From Alphaproteobacteria bacterium (GTDB taxonomy: Bacteria > Pseudomonadota > Alphaproteobacteria > UBA828), in contig JAJDUK010000034.1 in assembly GCA_022826665.1 (NCBI GenBank), forward strand, positions 37,096 through 101,095: a stretch of 64,000 nucleotides of DNA, in the 5' to 3' direction. The position numbers and the translations under genes are program-made. Positions 1-9,013 of this stretch are shown piece after piece; position 1 is the stretch's first letter; every line of letters starts with the position of its first letter. The notes below the pieces were generated by a model, which saw only the letters and a program-made list of their open reading frames with translations, was not told where the DNA came from and ran no database searches.

Positions 1-1
1 G

Positions 2-133
2 ATCAGCGTGCCATGCGGGGTGAGCGACGACCTGCCCATCGGCTTCCAGATCGTCGGCCGCCACTTCGAGGATCTCACCGTGCTCAGGGTCGCCGACGCG
101 GTGGAAAAGAGCGCGGATTGGCAGAGCGTGTAG
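2..133 (+). CDS. Amidase signature family protein, C-terminal fragment
   Basis: Only the last 43 codons lie in the window; the gene begins upstream of base 1. The readable tail contains SVPCGVSDDLPIGFQIVGR followed by a short helix ending at a TAG stop. This matches the C-terminal signature of amidase-signature enzymes such as GatA-like amidases and aryl or acyl amidases, where a P-x-G-x-Q-x-V-G strand closes the core. The Ser-cisSer-Lys catalytic triad would lie upstream and cannot be seen. It sits 46 bases before a gamma-glutamyltransferase gene on the same strand, so the two may be co-transcribed and both act on amide bonds. Substrate unknown. Confidence 0.8.
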   Translation: MSVPCGVSDDLPIGFQIVGRHFEDLTVLRVADAVEKSADWQSV

Positions 134-179
134 CGGCAGCAGTACCCGGCCGACCTTGCAGCAGTCGGGAGATACGGCG

Positions 180-1745
180 GTGACGGAGCAGCCCGAACGC
201 TGGCTCGTGCGCAAGCCTGCGGTGGCGAGCCTGGGCGGCGTGGTCGCGACCCAGCACCAGGCCGCGTCGGAGGCTGGCGCGCGCGTGCTGGCCGACGGCG
301 GCAATGCAGTCGACGCCGCCATCGCCGCGAGCCTTGCGCTGGCTACGGTCGAGCCCTGGATGAGCGGGCTCGGCGGCGGCGGGTACATGCTCGTCCGCCC
401 CGCAGGTGAGGCCCGGACCCAAGCCGTCTCCTTCGGAATGGTGGCGCCGGGCGCGCTGGACCCGGCGGACTACCCGCTCACCGGTGAGGCCGGCGCAGAC
501 CTGTTCGGCTGGCCCGCCGTGTTGGAGGATCGCAACTTGCGCGGACCGCTCGCGGTGGCGGTGCCGGGGCAGGTCGCGGGCCTCGGGTTGGCGCATGAGC
601 GCTTCGGCACGTGGGATTGGGCCGAGCTCGTGGCGCCCGCGTGCGCGCTGGCCGAGCGGGGCATGGAGGTGGACTGGCAGGCCACCGTCGCGATTGCAGC
701 ATCGGCGCCGGAGCTTGCGCAGGACACCGGCTGCGCCGCCACGTATCTGGCGGACGGATTTCCGCTGGCAACGCCCTGGACCGGGGACGCGCCCCGTGTC
801 CGGTTGGGCCGGCTTGTAGAGACCCTGCGCCGGCTCGCCGAGGCCGGGCCCGCCGACTTCTACACGGGTGAAATCGCGCAGGCCATCAGTGCCGACATGG
901 CGGCGCTCGGCGGGCGTCTCTCCGCCGCTGATCTCGCGAACTACGAGGCCACCATCAAGGAGGCGCCCGAGACCGGCTACCGCGATGCTCGGGTCAGGAC
1001 CGCGCCAGGGTTGACCGCAGGGCCGACGCTGGTGGATGTGCTGAACCGTCTCGCGGCCTCGCTCGATCCGGGCGCGACACCCCCCGGCGGCGCCGCCTAC
1101 GTGGCATACGCCGAGGCGCTGCAGGCGGCGTATGCTGAGCGGCTTCGGGGCATGGGCGCGGGCACCGATGCCGATCGCGCGTCCTGCACCAGCCATCTCG
1201 GCGCGGCCGACCGGGACGGCACCGTCGTCGCGCTGACCCAGACGCTGCTCTCCCCGTTCGGCGCCAAGGTGATGCTGCCGCAGACCGGGATCCTGATGAA
1301 CAACGGCATCATGTGGTTCGACCCCCGGCCCGGCGGCCCGAATTCGATCGCGCCCGGCAAGCGGCCACTCTCCAACATGTGCCCGACGATCGTCGAGTTC
1401 GCCGACGGCAGGCGCGCAGCGCTCGGCGCCTCCGGCGGGCGCCGCATCCTCCCCGCCGTCGCGCAGCTGCTCTCCTTCCTCGTGGACTTCGGCATGAGCC
1501 TGGACGATGCCGCGCATTGCCCCCGTATCAATGTGGACGGTGCCGACCTCGTCGAGGCGGATGCCAGGCTGCCGGCCGAGACACTGGACCCGCTCAAGGC
1601 CCGGTTCCCGCTCGCGGTACGGCCGCACGGGGTGCATCCGTCCGCCTACGCCTGCCCCAACGCGGTGGTCTGGGATCCCGAGAGCGGCACCGCGACCGGC
1701 GCCGCCCACGTCATGTCCCCCAACGCCAGCGTCGGTGCGCCGTGA
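180..1745 (+). CDS. ggt: Gamma-glutamyltransferase family protein
   Basis: A 521-residue member of the gamma-glutamyltranspeptidase family, Ntn hydrolases that self-cleave into two subunits and transfer or hydrolyse gamma-glutamyl groups. Family landmarks visible are GGNAVDAAIA near residue 40, SGLGGGGYML near 62, the cleavage/nucleophile region CTSH with the candidate catalytic Thr at about 337, and GKRPLSNMCPTIV near 393. It is somewhat shorter than the usual roughly 570 residues. I chose the GTG at 180 because GGGAGA lies about 8 bases upstream; a TTG at 156 is possible. No clear signal peptide is seen, so it may be cytoplasmic, as in the branch that acts on small gamma-glutamyl or cephalosporin-like amides. 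It lies between an amidase and a racemase-family gene. Confidence 0.9.
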   Translation: MTEQPERWLVRKPAVASLGGVVATQHQAASEAGARVLADGGNAVDAAIAASLALATVEPWMSGLGGGGYMLVRPAGEARTQAVSFGMVAPGALDPADYPLTGEAGADLFGWPAVLEDRNLRGPLAVAVPGQVAGLGLAHERFGTWDWAELVAPACALAERGMEVDWQATVAIAASAPELAQDTGCAATYLADGFPLATPWTGDAPRVRLGRLVETLRRLAEAGPADFYTGEIAQAISADMAALGGRLSAADLANYEATIKEAPETGYRDARVRTAPGLTAGPTLVDVLNRLAASLDPGATPPGGAAYVAYAEALQAAYAERLRGMGAGTDADRASCTSHLGAADRDGTVVALTQTLLSPFGAKVMLPQTGILMNNGIMWFDPRPGGPNSIAPGKRPLSNMCPTIVEFADGRRAALGASGGRRILPAVAQLLSFLVDFGMSLDDAAHCPRINVDGADLVEADARLPAETLDPLKARFPLAVRPHGVHPSAYACPNAVVWDPESGTATGAAHVMSPNASVGAP

Positions 1746-1764
1746 CGCCGAAACGGAGAGGTCC

Positions 1765-2523
1765 ATGAGCAATCACACGCGCCTAGGCATGATTACGCCG
1801 TCGCTCAACACGGTGTTGGAGCCCGTGACGTACGCTCTGCTCTCGGACCTGCCCGACGTGACGGCGCATTTCAGCCGGGTGCGGGTGTCCCAAATCTCGC
1901 TCGGCGAGGACTCGGCGGCCCAGTTCGCCGACGAGCCGATGCTCGCTGCTGCACGTATGCTGGCCGATGCCCGCGTCCACGCGATCTGCTGGAACGGCAC
2001 CGCCGGCAGTTGGCTCGGCCCCGACTTCGACCGCCGGCTCTGCCAGGCGATTGCGCGCGAGACCGGCATTCCGGCGACGAGCGCGACGTTGGCGCTGGCC
2101 GAGCTTTTCCGCAGCCGGGGAGTCAGGCGCTTCGCCCTGGTCACGCCGTTCGAGGACGCACTGCAGGAGGCCATCGTCGACACCTATCGGCGCGAGGGCT
2201 TCGAGTGTGTGGCCGAACGCCACCTCGACAGCGACGATACCTTCGGCTACGCGTCCATCCCGCCGGCGACGACCGAGGGCATGATCCGTGAGGTGGTGGG
2301 CGCGGAGCCCGAGGCGATCGCTGCTGTGTGCACGAACTTGAAGGGCGCGCCCCACGCCCAGGCGCTGGAGGCGGAATGCGGCCGGCCTGTCTACGACAGC
2401 GTGGCGGCGGCGCTGTGGGGGACGCTCGCGCTTGCCGGCGTCGACCCCGGCCGCATCGCCGGCTGGGGCGAGATTTTCTCCGTCGCGCCGGCTTCGCTGG
2501 AGCGCCTCGGCGCCCGGCCCTAG
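1765..2523 (+). CDS. Asp/Glu racemase superfamily protein (maleate isomerase/arylmalonate decarboxylase-like)
   Basis: A 252-residue protein of the aspartate/glutamate racemase superfamily. The two cysteines characteristic of the fold are present: Cys75 in AICWNGTAG and Cys189 in AAVCTNLKG. This spacing fits the maleate cis-trans isomerase and arylmalonate decarboxylase branch, which has about 250 residues. The N-terminal RLGMITPSLNTVLEP is also typical of that branch, where it helps bind a dicarboxylate. The ATG at 1765 is preceded by GGAGAG at 1755-1760, and the gene follows ggt after 19 bases, so it is probably in the same operon. Hydantoin racemase is a more distant alternative. The substrate cannot be decided. 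Confidence 0.8.
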   Translation: MSNHTRLGMITPSLNTVLEPVTYALLSDLPDVTAHFSRVRVSQISLGEDSAAQFADEPMLAAARMLADARVHAICWNGTAGSWLGPDFDRRLCQAIARETGIPATSATLALAELFRSRGVRRFALVTPFEDALQEAIVDTYRREGFECVAERHLDSDDTFGYASIPPATTEGMIREVVGAEPEAIAAVCTNLKGAPHAQALEAECGRPVYDSVAAALWGTLALAGVDPGRIAGWGEIFSVAPASLERLGARP

Positions 2524-3452
2524 GCGCTCGCGGCCTGCTCTTCTTCGGGCTCCAGCAGGTCGGCCACCGGCGTCGAATGCCAGCCGTCGGCGCGCTTGGC
2601 CCAGTAGAGGTCGGAGAGGCGGCCGGTGGTGATGCCCGGCGCCCCGTTGCCGATGGGCTTGTCGTTGACCCGGACGACCGGGACGACCCCGCCGGCTGAG
2701 GACGAGATGAAGGCCTCGCCGGCTTCCTCCAGCTCTTCGGGCCGGAGGTCGGTGGCCTCGGCTTCCAGGCCGATGTCCTGGCAGAGATCGAACACGGTCT
2801 TGCGGGTGATCCCCTCCAGCAGGTTGTCGCCGGGGGTGAGCGCCTTGCCGTCCCGGATGATCCAGACGTTGAAGCCGGGTCCTTCGGTGACATAGCCGTC
2901 GGTCGAGAGCAGCACGGGCTGGTCGGCGCCGGCGTCGAGCGCCTCGAAGTGGGCCGCGGTAAGATCCATCCGGTTGAAGTTCTTGCACTTCTGGTTGATG
3001 GCGGCGTCCGGTGCGCGGCGGGTCTGGGCGATCCAGAGGTGGGCGCCTGACTTCATCTTCGGCTCGGCGACAATGGTGTAGAAGGGCACCGCGTAGGCGA
3101 TCAGCTCGTTCTCGGCGGTGCGCGGGTCGCCAAAGGCGGCGCCGCCGGCGTAGCGTCCGCGAGTGCAGAGCACGTAGACAATCGAGTCCGAGAGGCCCGC
3201 GCGGTGGACGCATTGCGCCATGGCGCTCCTGATCTGCGCATCGGACATGGGCGGCGTGAGCCGGACGTGCTCACACGAGGCGTAGAAGCGGTCCATGTGA
3301 TCGTCGAGGCGGAAGAACGCGTCGTCACACACCGTGACCGCGTCGAACACCACGTCGCTCTTGTGGAAGGCCGGGTCGAGGATGGGTATCGATGCCTCCT
3401 CGATCGGCATGTACTGTCCGTGGCAATAGGCGATTCCCTTCGATTCCGACAT
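2520..3452 (-). CDS. Class IV aminotransferase (branched-chain or D-amino-acid type)
   Basis: A 310-residue PLP-dependent fold-type IV enzyme. The family pattern is present: an N-terminal strand block (GIAYCHGQYMPIEEA), the lysine region KCKNFNRMDL where the PLP Schiff base is expected, TEGPGFNVWII with the conserved Glu, and the phosphate-binding ISSSAGGVVPV. Family members are branched-chain aminotransferase, D-alanine aminotransferase, aminodeoxychorismate lyase and (R)-amine transaminases. The altered lysine context (KNFNRM rather than KTLNYL) argues against a housekeeping IlvE and for an amine or D-amino-acid enzyme. It is convergent with the preceding racemase-family gene, and the two stop codons share the palindrome CTAG at 2520-2523. 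Confidence 0.85.
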   Translation of the reverse strand: MSESKGIAYCHGQYMPIEEASIPILDPAFHKSDVVFDAVTVCDDAFFRLDDHMDRFYASCEHVRLTPPMSDAQIRSAMAQCVHRAGLSDSIVYVLCTRGRYAGGAAFGDPRTAENELIAYAVPFYTIVAEPKMKSGAHLWIAQTRRAPDAAINQKCKNFNRMDLTAAHFEALDAGADQPVLLSTDGYVTEGPGFNVWIIRDGKALTPGDNLLEGITRKTVFDLCQDIGLEAEATDLRPEELEEAGEAFISSSAGGVVPVVRVNDKPIGNGAPGITTGRLSDLYWAKRADGWHSTPVADLLEPEEEQAASA

Positions 3453-3691
3453 GGTTGCGGCCTCCCTGGCGGCGTTGCGCGGTTCGATGCGGACGGTAAG
3501 GCCGTGCGGCCCTTGCCGTCAATGTGTTGCGTTCGGGGGCTGAAATCGCCTCATGAGAAATTCGCATTGAACCGTTCGAAATACGCAGAATCGGATGGGG
3601 AGGCGGCGCGGAAGCCGCTATGATGGGTCATCTAAACGAAGCGGGGGAACCCGCCGAAGCGCCCGTCCCACAGAAAATAAGTTGGTCCATC

Positions 3692-4240
3692 ATGTCAGAC
3701 ATCGGTTCGCCGCCCAGCGAAGGCGGCTCAATCACGGCCCAGGTCAAGTGGTTCAACCCGACCAAGGGGTTCGGCTTCCTCGTACCCGACGACGGCTCGC
3801 CAGACGTCTTCTGCCACGTCTCTGCGGTCGAGCGGGCGGGCTTCGACACGCTGCCCCAGGGGGCCACCGTCAGCTGCGAGATCGTGCAAGGGCAAAAGGG
3901 CCCCCAGGTTTCGCAGATTCTCAATGTCGACACTTCGACCGCGACCGTCATGCCCCCGCGGGGCGACCGACCGCGCCGCCCCGGCCCCGGAGGCTTCCAG
4001 GCCCGGCGTTACAATGAGCCCATGGGCCCGACCGAGGAGATCGAGGGCACGGTCAAGTTCTATAACGTCGGCAAGAGCTACGGCTTCGTGACGCCGGACA
4101 GCGGCGGTCAGGACGTCTTCGTCCATGCCAAGGTCCTCGCCCGGTCCGGTCTCGACGATCTGGAGCCTCAGCAGCGCGTGCGGCTGGAGATCACGCAAGG
4201 CCCGCGCGGGCCGCAGGCGACCAGCATCGAGCTGATCTGA
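3692..4240 (+). CDS. Tandem cold-shock-domain protein
   Basis: A 182-residue protein with two complete cold-shock domains, which bind single-stranded nucleic acid. Domain 1 has VKWFNPTKGFGFL and DVFCHVSA (RNP1 and RNP2). Domain 2 has VKFYNVGKSYGFV and DVFVHAKVL. They are joined by a Pro/Arg/Gly-rich linker (PPRGDRPRRPGPGG), probably disordered and basic. Double-CSD proteins of this size are typical of Alphaproteobacteria and act as RNA chaperones or regulators. I chose the ATG at 3692 (MSDIG); in-frame ATGs at 3620 and 3623 would add 23 or 24 residues and no strong Shine-Dalgarno decides between them. The 239-base upstream gap may hold a regulatory leader, common for csp genes. Confidence 0.9.
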   Translation: MSDIGSPPSEGGSITAQVKWFNPTKGFGFLVPDDGSPDVFCHVSAVERAGFDTLPQGATVSCEIVQGQKGPQVSQILNVDTSTATVMPPRGDRPRRPGPGGFQARRYNEPMGPTEEIEGTVKFYNVGKSYGFVTPDSGGQDVFVHAKVLARSGLDDLEPQQRVRLEITQGPRGPQATSIELI

Positions 4241-4328
4241 AGCCGCTCGCCAACGGCGCGCGGCCCGCCTCGTCAGGCCGCGCCGTCGGACGTTACCGGG
4301 GGCTTTGCCCCGCCACAGGCCGACCGCG

Positions 4329-6143
4329 ATGATACGGAATCCGGTCGCCACGCCCATCCTCGCGCGCCGTTTCGATGCCATCGTGCGCGAGATGTCGAAC
4401 GCGCTGCTGCGCTCGGCGCGCTCCAGCGTCATCGCCGCCGCCAAGGATTTCTCCTGCGCCCTCCTTACCCATGACGATCGGCTGATCGCCGCCGCCGAAG
4501 GCCTGCCCGTGCACGTGCTCGGGTGCCACCTGCAGACCCGTTCAATGCGCACTCTTCATCCGGACCTGCGGGAAGGCGATGCCTTCCTCCACAACGATCC
4601 GTACCTCGGCAACACCCATGCGGCCGATCACGCCATCCTGGTGCCGGTTTTCATCGACGGGGTGCACATGTTTACCGCCTGCGCCAAGGCGCATCAGGCC
4701 GATATCGGCAACAGCGCGCCTACCACCTATCACGCCTTCGCGCGCGATGTGTACGAGGAGGGCGCGCTCATCTTCCCCTGCGTCCTCGTGGAGCGCGGGG
4801 GCACGATCAACGACGATATCGTCCGCATGTGCGAACGGCGCATCCGGGTGCCGGCACAGTGGCGCGGCGACTTTCTCGCGCTGATCGGTGCCGCGCGGAT
4901 CGGCGAGCGGCGCCTCAAGGAGCTGTGCAGGACGCTTGGAGCCGAGGCTGTTGCGGCCTCCGTCGAAGACTGGCTGGACTACTCCGAGCAGCGCATGGCA
5001 CGGGCGATCGCGGGGCTGCCGGGCGTATCGCTGGTCTCGGAAAGCGCGCACGATCCGGTGGACCCTATCTTGCCCGACGGCATTCCGGTCAGGGTCGGAA
5101 TCGAGGTGGACCCGAGCGCAGCCAAGATCACGGTCGATCTGCGCGACAACATCGATTGTGTCGACTGCGGCCTGAACCAGACGGAGGCCTGCTGCCTCGC
5201 GCACGTCTTCACGGCGATCTTCAACTGCCTCGACGACGACGTGCCGCGCAACGAGGGCGCGTTTCGCCGCGTCGAGGTGCTGATGCGAGACGGCTGCGCG
5301 GTCGGGCGCCCGGCCTTTCCCCATAGTTGCTCGGTTTCGACCACGAATGTGGCCGAGCGCCTCATCTACGCCATTCACAGCGGCTTCGCGCGTCTCGGCG
5401 AGGGGAGGGGTCTCGCCGAAGGCTCGGCAAGCATGGGCGGGGCGATGGCCGTGATCTCCGGCACCGATGCCCGCCGGGGCGATGCCCCCTTCGTCAATCA
5501 ACTGTTCCTCGGGGTCGGCGGCGGCCCTGCCGCCCCCGGTGCCGATGGCTGGCTGACCTATTGCCTACCGACGGCGGCGGGCCTCGTTCACCTGGATAGC
5601 GTCGAGTTGGTGGAAAGCCGCTACCCGATCGCCGTGGACTCGGCGCGCATCGTCGCCGGCAGCGGCGGCGCGGGGCGTCGGCGTGGTGCGCCGGCAACGG
5701 AGGTCGTCTATGGCCCGACGCACGGCTCCCTTACCGCCGTCATTCCGTCGGACGGTCACCATGTTGCACCGCGCGGTGTGTGCGGAGGCGCCGATGCGAC
5801 GGCGGGCCGCACCGCCAAGCTCGACCGCGATGGCCGGGAAACCGTGCTTCCCAATTTCGTGCAGCTCACTCTCGAGTCCGGCGAGCGGCTGCGGGCGATG
5901 GAAGGAGGCGGAGCCGGTTATGGCGATCCGTTGACGCGGGATGTAGAGCGCGTGCTGCACGACGTGGCCGAGGGTTGGGAAACGCGCGACCGCGCGCTGA
6001 ACGCCTATGGCGTCGTTCTTTCGGAGCCGGGCTGTGGCGGCCCGCTTGCTGTCGACGAGACGGCGACCGAGGCCCGGCGGCGGGCGCTCACTCGGCGCGG
6101 ACGCTGCGCCGGCGAGACAGAACCGATCCGATCACCATCATGA
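4329..6143 (+). CDS. hyuB: Hydantoinase B/oxoprolinase beta-subunit family protein
   Basis: A 604-residue HyuB-family protein, the subunit that pairs with HyuA in ATP-dependent N-methylhydantoinase, 5-oxoprolinase or acetone-carboxylase-like enzymes. Diagnostic stretches are EGLPVHVLGCHL, FLHNDPYLGNTHAADHAI, an AKAHQADIG metal-site region and the C-terminal GGGAGYGDPLTRD. The ATG at 4329 aligns with the family N terminus. No hyuA lies in the neighbourhood: upstream is the cold-shock gene and downstream is the convergent EamA gene. Its last 56 bases overlap the end of that convergent gene, which is unusual and could reflect a drifted C terminus. Its partner and substrate are therefore unknown. 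Confidence 0.88.
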   Translation: MIRNPVATPILARRFDAIVREMSNALLRSARSSVIAAAKDFSCALLTHDDRLIAAAEGLPVHVLGCHLQTRSMRTLHPDLREGDAFLHNDPYLGNTHAADHAILVPVFIDGVHMFTACAKAHQADIGNSAPTTYHAFARDVYEEGALIFPCVLVERGGTINDDIVRMCERRIRVPAQWRGDFLALIGAARIGERRLKELCRTLGAEAVAASVEDWLDYSEQRMARAIAGLPGVSLVSESAHDPVDPILPDGIPVRVGIEVDPSAAKITVDLRDNIDCVDCGLNQTEACCLAHVFTAIFNCLDDDVPRNEGAFRRVEVLMRDGCAVGRPAFPHSCSVSTTNVAERLIYAIHSGFARLGEGRGLAEGSASMGGAMAVISGTDARRGDAPFVNQLFLGVGGGPAAPGADGWLTYCLPTAAGLVHLDSVELVESRYPIAVDSARIVAGSGGAGRRRGAPATEVVYGPTHGSLTAVIPSDGHHVAPRGVCGGADATAGRTAKLDRDGRETVLPNFVQLTLESGERLRAMEGGGAGYGDPLTRDVERVLHDVAEGWETRDRALNAYGVVLSEPGCGGPLAVDETATEARRRALTRRGRCAGETEPIRSPS

Positions 6144-6990
6144 CGAAGGCGGCGAGCATCAGCGCCGCCGCTCCCCACACGTAGGCCGAATGGGTCTCGT
6201 CGAAGAAGAGAATGCCCCATCCGATGCCGCCGACCACGCCGATGATGTTCATGACGGAGAAGAGCGAGGCGCCGGCACGGCGCACGATCACGTAGAACAT
6301 CGGCCACATGATGGCGTTGATGACGACCGCGGCGACGAGCGAGAGGTCGCCGTCCAGGTCCGGCCCGGGGAAGAGGTAGAGCTGCCCGGTTGCCGGCAAG
6401 AAGGGGACAAGAAGCAGCGCGCCAGCGAAGAGGTTGCCGATCGCAAGGCCGAGCGAAGATGACTCAGGCGGACGGAAGCGCTCGACGAACACGTTGAGCG
6501 CGCCGAACCCGAAGGGAATCAGCAGCGCGATGACGAACCAGATCGCCATGCTGGGCGAGGGCAGGCTTTCCCCCGGAATGACGATTAAAAGGACACCTGC
6601 GACGGCTGTCAGCAGGCCCGCCGCGCTGATCAGGCGAAAGCGATCGAGCCGAAAGAGGACGGCGAGCGCATAGGTGAAGACGGGGGTCAACGTGAGCAGC
6701 AGTACGGTGACGCCGGAGGGCAGCTTGGTCACGACAAAGGCGAGCAGCGCAAAGGGGAAGGCGAAGCCCAGGGCGGCGCTCACGAAATAGAGCCTGATGT
6801 GGGGCCAGGTGAGTTGCGGCAGCTCGCGCCGGGCGATTGCCGGTCCCAGAAGAATCAACCCGGCGCCGAGTGCGTACCAGAACACATAGGCGAAATTGGG
6901 GAAGCCGGCGTCGCCTGCAATCTTGTTGACCGGGATCAGCAGACTGAAATTGATGCCGGCGATGAGGATGAGGACGAGAGAAAGTGCCAT
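6088..6990 (-). CDS. EamA/DMT-superfamily transporter
   Basis: A 300-residue inner-membrane protein with about ten hydrophobic helices arranged as two EamA repeats, as in drug/metabolite transporters. The first helix (LVLILIAGINFSLLIPVNK) and the late helix pair (NIIGVVGGIGWGILFFDE) are typical. The ATG lies only 8 bases after the lpxB stop on the same strand, so it looks like the last gene of the lipid A operon. EamA relatives include the ArnE/ArnF lipid flippase partners, so a link with envelope lipids is possible, but general metabolite export is as likely. The C terminus (SRRRSVRAE) overlaps the end of the convergent hyuB gene. Confidence 0.88.
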   Translation of the reverse strand: MALSLVLILIAGINFSLLIPVNKIAGDAGFPNFAYVFWYALGAGLILLGPAIARRELPQLTWPHIRLYFVSAALGFAFPFALLAFVVTKLPSGVTVLLLTLTPVFTYALAVLFRLDRFRLISAAGLLTAVAGVLLIVIPGESLPSPSMAIWFVIALLIPFGFGALNVFVERFRPPESSSLGLAIGNLFAGALLLVPFLPATGQLYLFPGPDLDGDLSLVAAVVINAIMWPMFYVIVRRAGASLFSVMNIIGVVGGIGWGILFFDETHSAYVWGAAALMLAAFVMMVIGSVLSRRRSVRAE

Positions 6991-6998
6991 TGCGGGCG

Positions 6999-8189
6999 TC
7001 AGGTTGCGGTGTGGCTCTGCCGGCGCCCCGCGCCGGCCTCGATGAGGTCTAGCACTACCTCGGCGGCACGCTCGCTCGGTGGCGCTCCGTCGCGCCCGAG
7101 CCGGGCAGCGATCTCGCGAAAGCTCTCGATCTGCTCGTGCCGGCGTCCGGCGTCGTGCAGCAGCTTCTCGACCGCGGGAACCAGACGCCGCGGAGAGCAT
7201 TGGCGCTGCACGAATTCCGGCGCCGCGCGGCGATCGGCGATGATGTTGGGCATCGCGATGTGATCCACCAGGAGGATGCGCTGTGCGATCGCCGCGGTGA
7301 GCGGGTTCGCCCGGTAGCAGACGATCATGGGCACGGCCGCGAGCGCCAGCTCCAGCGTCGCCATGCCGGAGACCGTGAGCGCCGCGTCGCTGGCGGCGAA
7401 GGCGGCGTATTTCTCGGCCTTGCCCTCCACCACGGTCACGGGTGCGGCCCATGACGCGGTCTTGGCGGTCACGACTGCGCGGCTCTGCGGCAGCGTCGGC
7501 ACCAGGACGCGGAGACCGTCGATGCGCCGGCCAAGAGTGCGCACGGTCTCCGCGAATACCGGCTCGTGCCGGCGCAGCTCGCTCGCCCGGCTGCCCGGCA
7601 GGACGGCAAGCACCGGCTGGTCGGATGCCAATCCATGTCGATTGCGGAAGTCCGGCCCGTCGGCGCTCTCGATGGGCTCCTGGACCAGGGGATGGCCGAC
7701 GAAGCTGGCATCCAGGCCCACGGCCTCGAAATAGGGCGGCTCGAACGGGAACAGGCAGAGCACGTGGTCGAGATAACGCGCGATCTCGGCCGCGCGTCCC
7801 GGCCGATAGGCCCAAACGGTCGGCGCCACGTAGTGAACCAGGGGAAAACTTGCTCCCTTCAGCTTTCGCGCGACCCGGAGCGCAAATCCCGGCACGTCGA
7901 CCGAGACAAAGGCCGCCGGCCGCAACCGGCGGGCCGTGCGCGCCGTGGCCCGAATGCGCCCGAGCATCCGTGGCACGTGGGGGACGATTTCCAGAAGCCC
8001 CATCAACGACAGCTCGGAGTAGGGAAACAGGCTCTCCAGCCCTTGCTCGGCCATGAGAGGGCCGCCGATGCCGGCGAACCGGACTTGATCGCCCGTGTGC
8101 CGCCTGAGCGCCTCCATCAGGCGGGAAGCGATGAGGTCGCCGGACGGCTCGCCCGCGATCAGGAAGATCAGCGGCGCGTCGCGCTCCAT
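6999..8189 (-). CDS. lpxB: Lipid-A-disaccharide synthase
   Basis: A 396-residue GT-B glycosyltransferase of family GT19. It joins UDP-2,3-diacylglucosamine and 2,3-diacylglucosamine-1-phosphate to make the lipid A disaccharide at the inner membrane. N-terminal FLIAGEPSGDLIASRL, the membrane-associated FPLVHYVAPTVWAYRPGRA and the central LPGSRASELRRHEP are the family hallmarks. The length is normal. It starts 8 bases after the lpxI stop and is followed by an EamA gene, in the standard alphaproteobacterial order lpxD-fabZ-lpxA-lpxI-lpxB. Confidence 0.97.
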   Translation of the reverse strand: MERDAPLIFLIAGEPSGDLIASRLMEALRRHTGDQVRFAGIGGPLMAEQGLESLFPYSELSLMGLLEIVPHVPRMLGRIRATARTARRLRPAAFVSVDVPGFALRVARKLKGASFPLVHYVAPTVWAYRPGRAAEIARYLDHVLCLFPFEPPYFEAVGLDASFVGHPLVQEPIESADGPDFRNRHGLASDQPVLAVLPGSRASELRRHEPVFAETVRTLGRRIDGLRVLVPTLPQSRAVVTAKTASWAAPVTVVEGKAEKYAAFAASDAALTVSGMATLELALAAVPMIVCYRANPLTAAIAQRILLVDHIAMPNIIADRRAAPEFVQRQCSPRRLVPAVEKLLHDAGRRHEQIESFREIAARLGRDGAPPSERAAEVVLDLIEAGAGRRQSHTAT

Positions 8190-8197
8190 TCCGCCCG

Positions 8198-9013
8198 TCA
8201 GCTCACGCCGACCAAGAACACGCCATGCTCGTCGGCGCGCGCGACCGCCCGATCGCGCTCCAGGATAAGCGTCTCGCCGGCCTCGACCGCGACCCCCCGG
8301 AAACCGGCCTCGGCCAGCCTCTCGATCGTGTCCGCCCCGATCGTCGGCAGGTCGGCCCGACGCTCCTGACCGGGCTTTTTCATCTTGACCAGCACAGCGC
8401 CGGGCCCTGCCTCCTGAAGCGCAGCGCAGCGTTCGATCAACCCGTCCGTTCCTTCTACCCCTTCGACGCCGAGCACCCGACCGACCTGCACCACGACGGC
8501 CTGGCCGATATCTTGCGCGCCAAGCGCACGGGCGGCCTCGATGCCGACAGCGATGTCGCGTTCGGCGTCTTCGTCGGGAGCGCGCTGGCCGATCACGCCG
8601 GCGGGCGCGCAGAGCGTTGCAATCAGGTCGTCGGCGCCGACGACGGTGAAGCCTTCGTCTTCAAGCTCGGCAATCACGAGGGAGAGGAGCGCGTCGTCGC
8701 CCTTGGTCTTTGCGCGCGCGATGCGCCCCATGAGGCGCATGCCGCGCAGGTCGACCTTGAGAGACGAGAGGGAGGGCCGGCGGATCGAGCCGGCAAGCAC
8801 AACCTCGCGGCAACTCGCTTGCCTCAGCGCTTTGAGCAAGGCGCCGACCGCACCGAGCCCGAGCCAACGGTGGGGGACGCCAACGCACGTCTCCGGGTCC
8901 GTCTCGCCCTCGAAGGCGATGACGAGGACCTCACGGCCTTCGCCCCTGCACGCCCGCGCGATGAGGCCTGGCAGCGGCCCGCCGCCGGCAATAATTCCTA
9001 GGCTAGCCCGCAT
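8198..9013 (-). CDS. lpxI: UDP-2,3-diacylglucosamine diphosphatase LpxI
   Basis: A 271-residue LpxI (DUF1009 family), the alphaproteobacterial replacement for LpxH. It hydrolyses UDP-2,3-diacylglucosamine to 2,3-diacylglucosamine-1-phosphate and UMP. Seen are N-terminal LGIIAGGGPLPGLIARA, central GDDALLSLVIAELEDEGF and C-terminal LPTIGADTIERLAEAGFRGVAVEAG. The ATG at 9013 is the only possible start, because an in-frame TGA lies just upstream (frame ccc tgg tga gat ATG) and the conserved core begins five codons in. That ATG sits inside one arm of an inverted-repeat element, so the native upstream region has been replaced. A tiny ORF encoding MTLVRYAG in another frame spans the start and ends at 9004-9006, possibly allowing coupled re-initiation. 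Confidence 0.96.
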   Translation of the reverse strand: MRASLGIIAGGGPLPGLIARACRGEGREVLVIAFEGETDPETCVGVPHRWLGLGAVGALLKALRQASCREVVLAGSIRRPSLSSLKVDLRGMRLMGRIARAKTKGDDALLSLVIAELEDEGFTVVGADDLIATLCAPAGVIGQRAPDEDAERDIAVGIEAARALGAQDIGQAVVVQVGRVLGVEGVEGTDGLIERCAALQEAGPGAVLVKMKKPGQERRADLPTIGADTIERLAEAGFRGVAVEAGETLILERDRAVARADEHGVFLVGVS

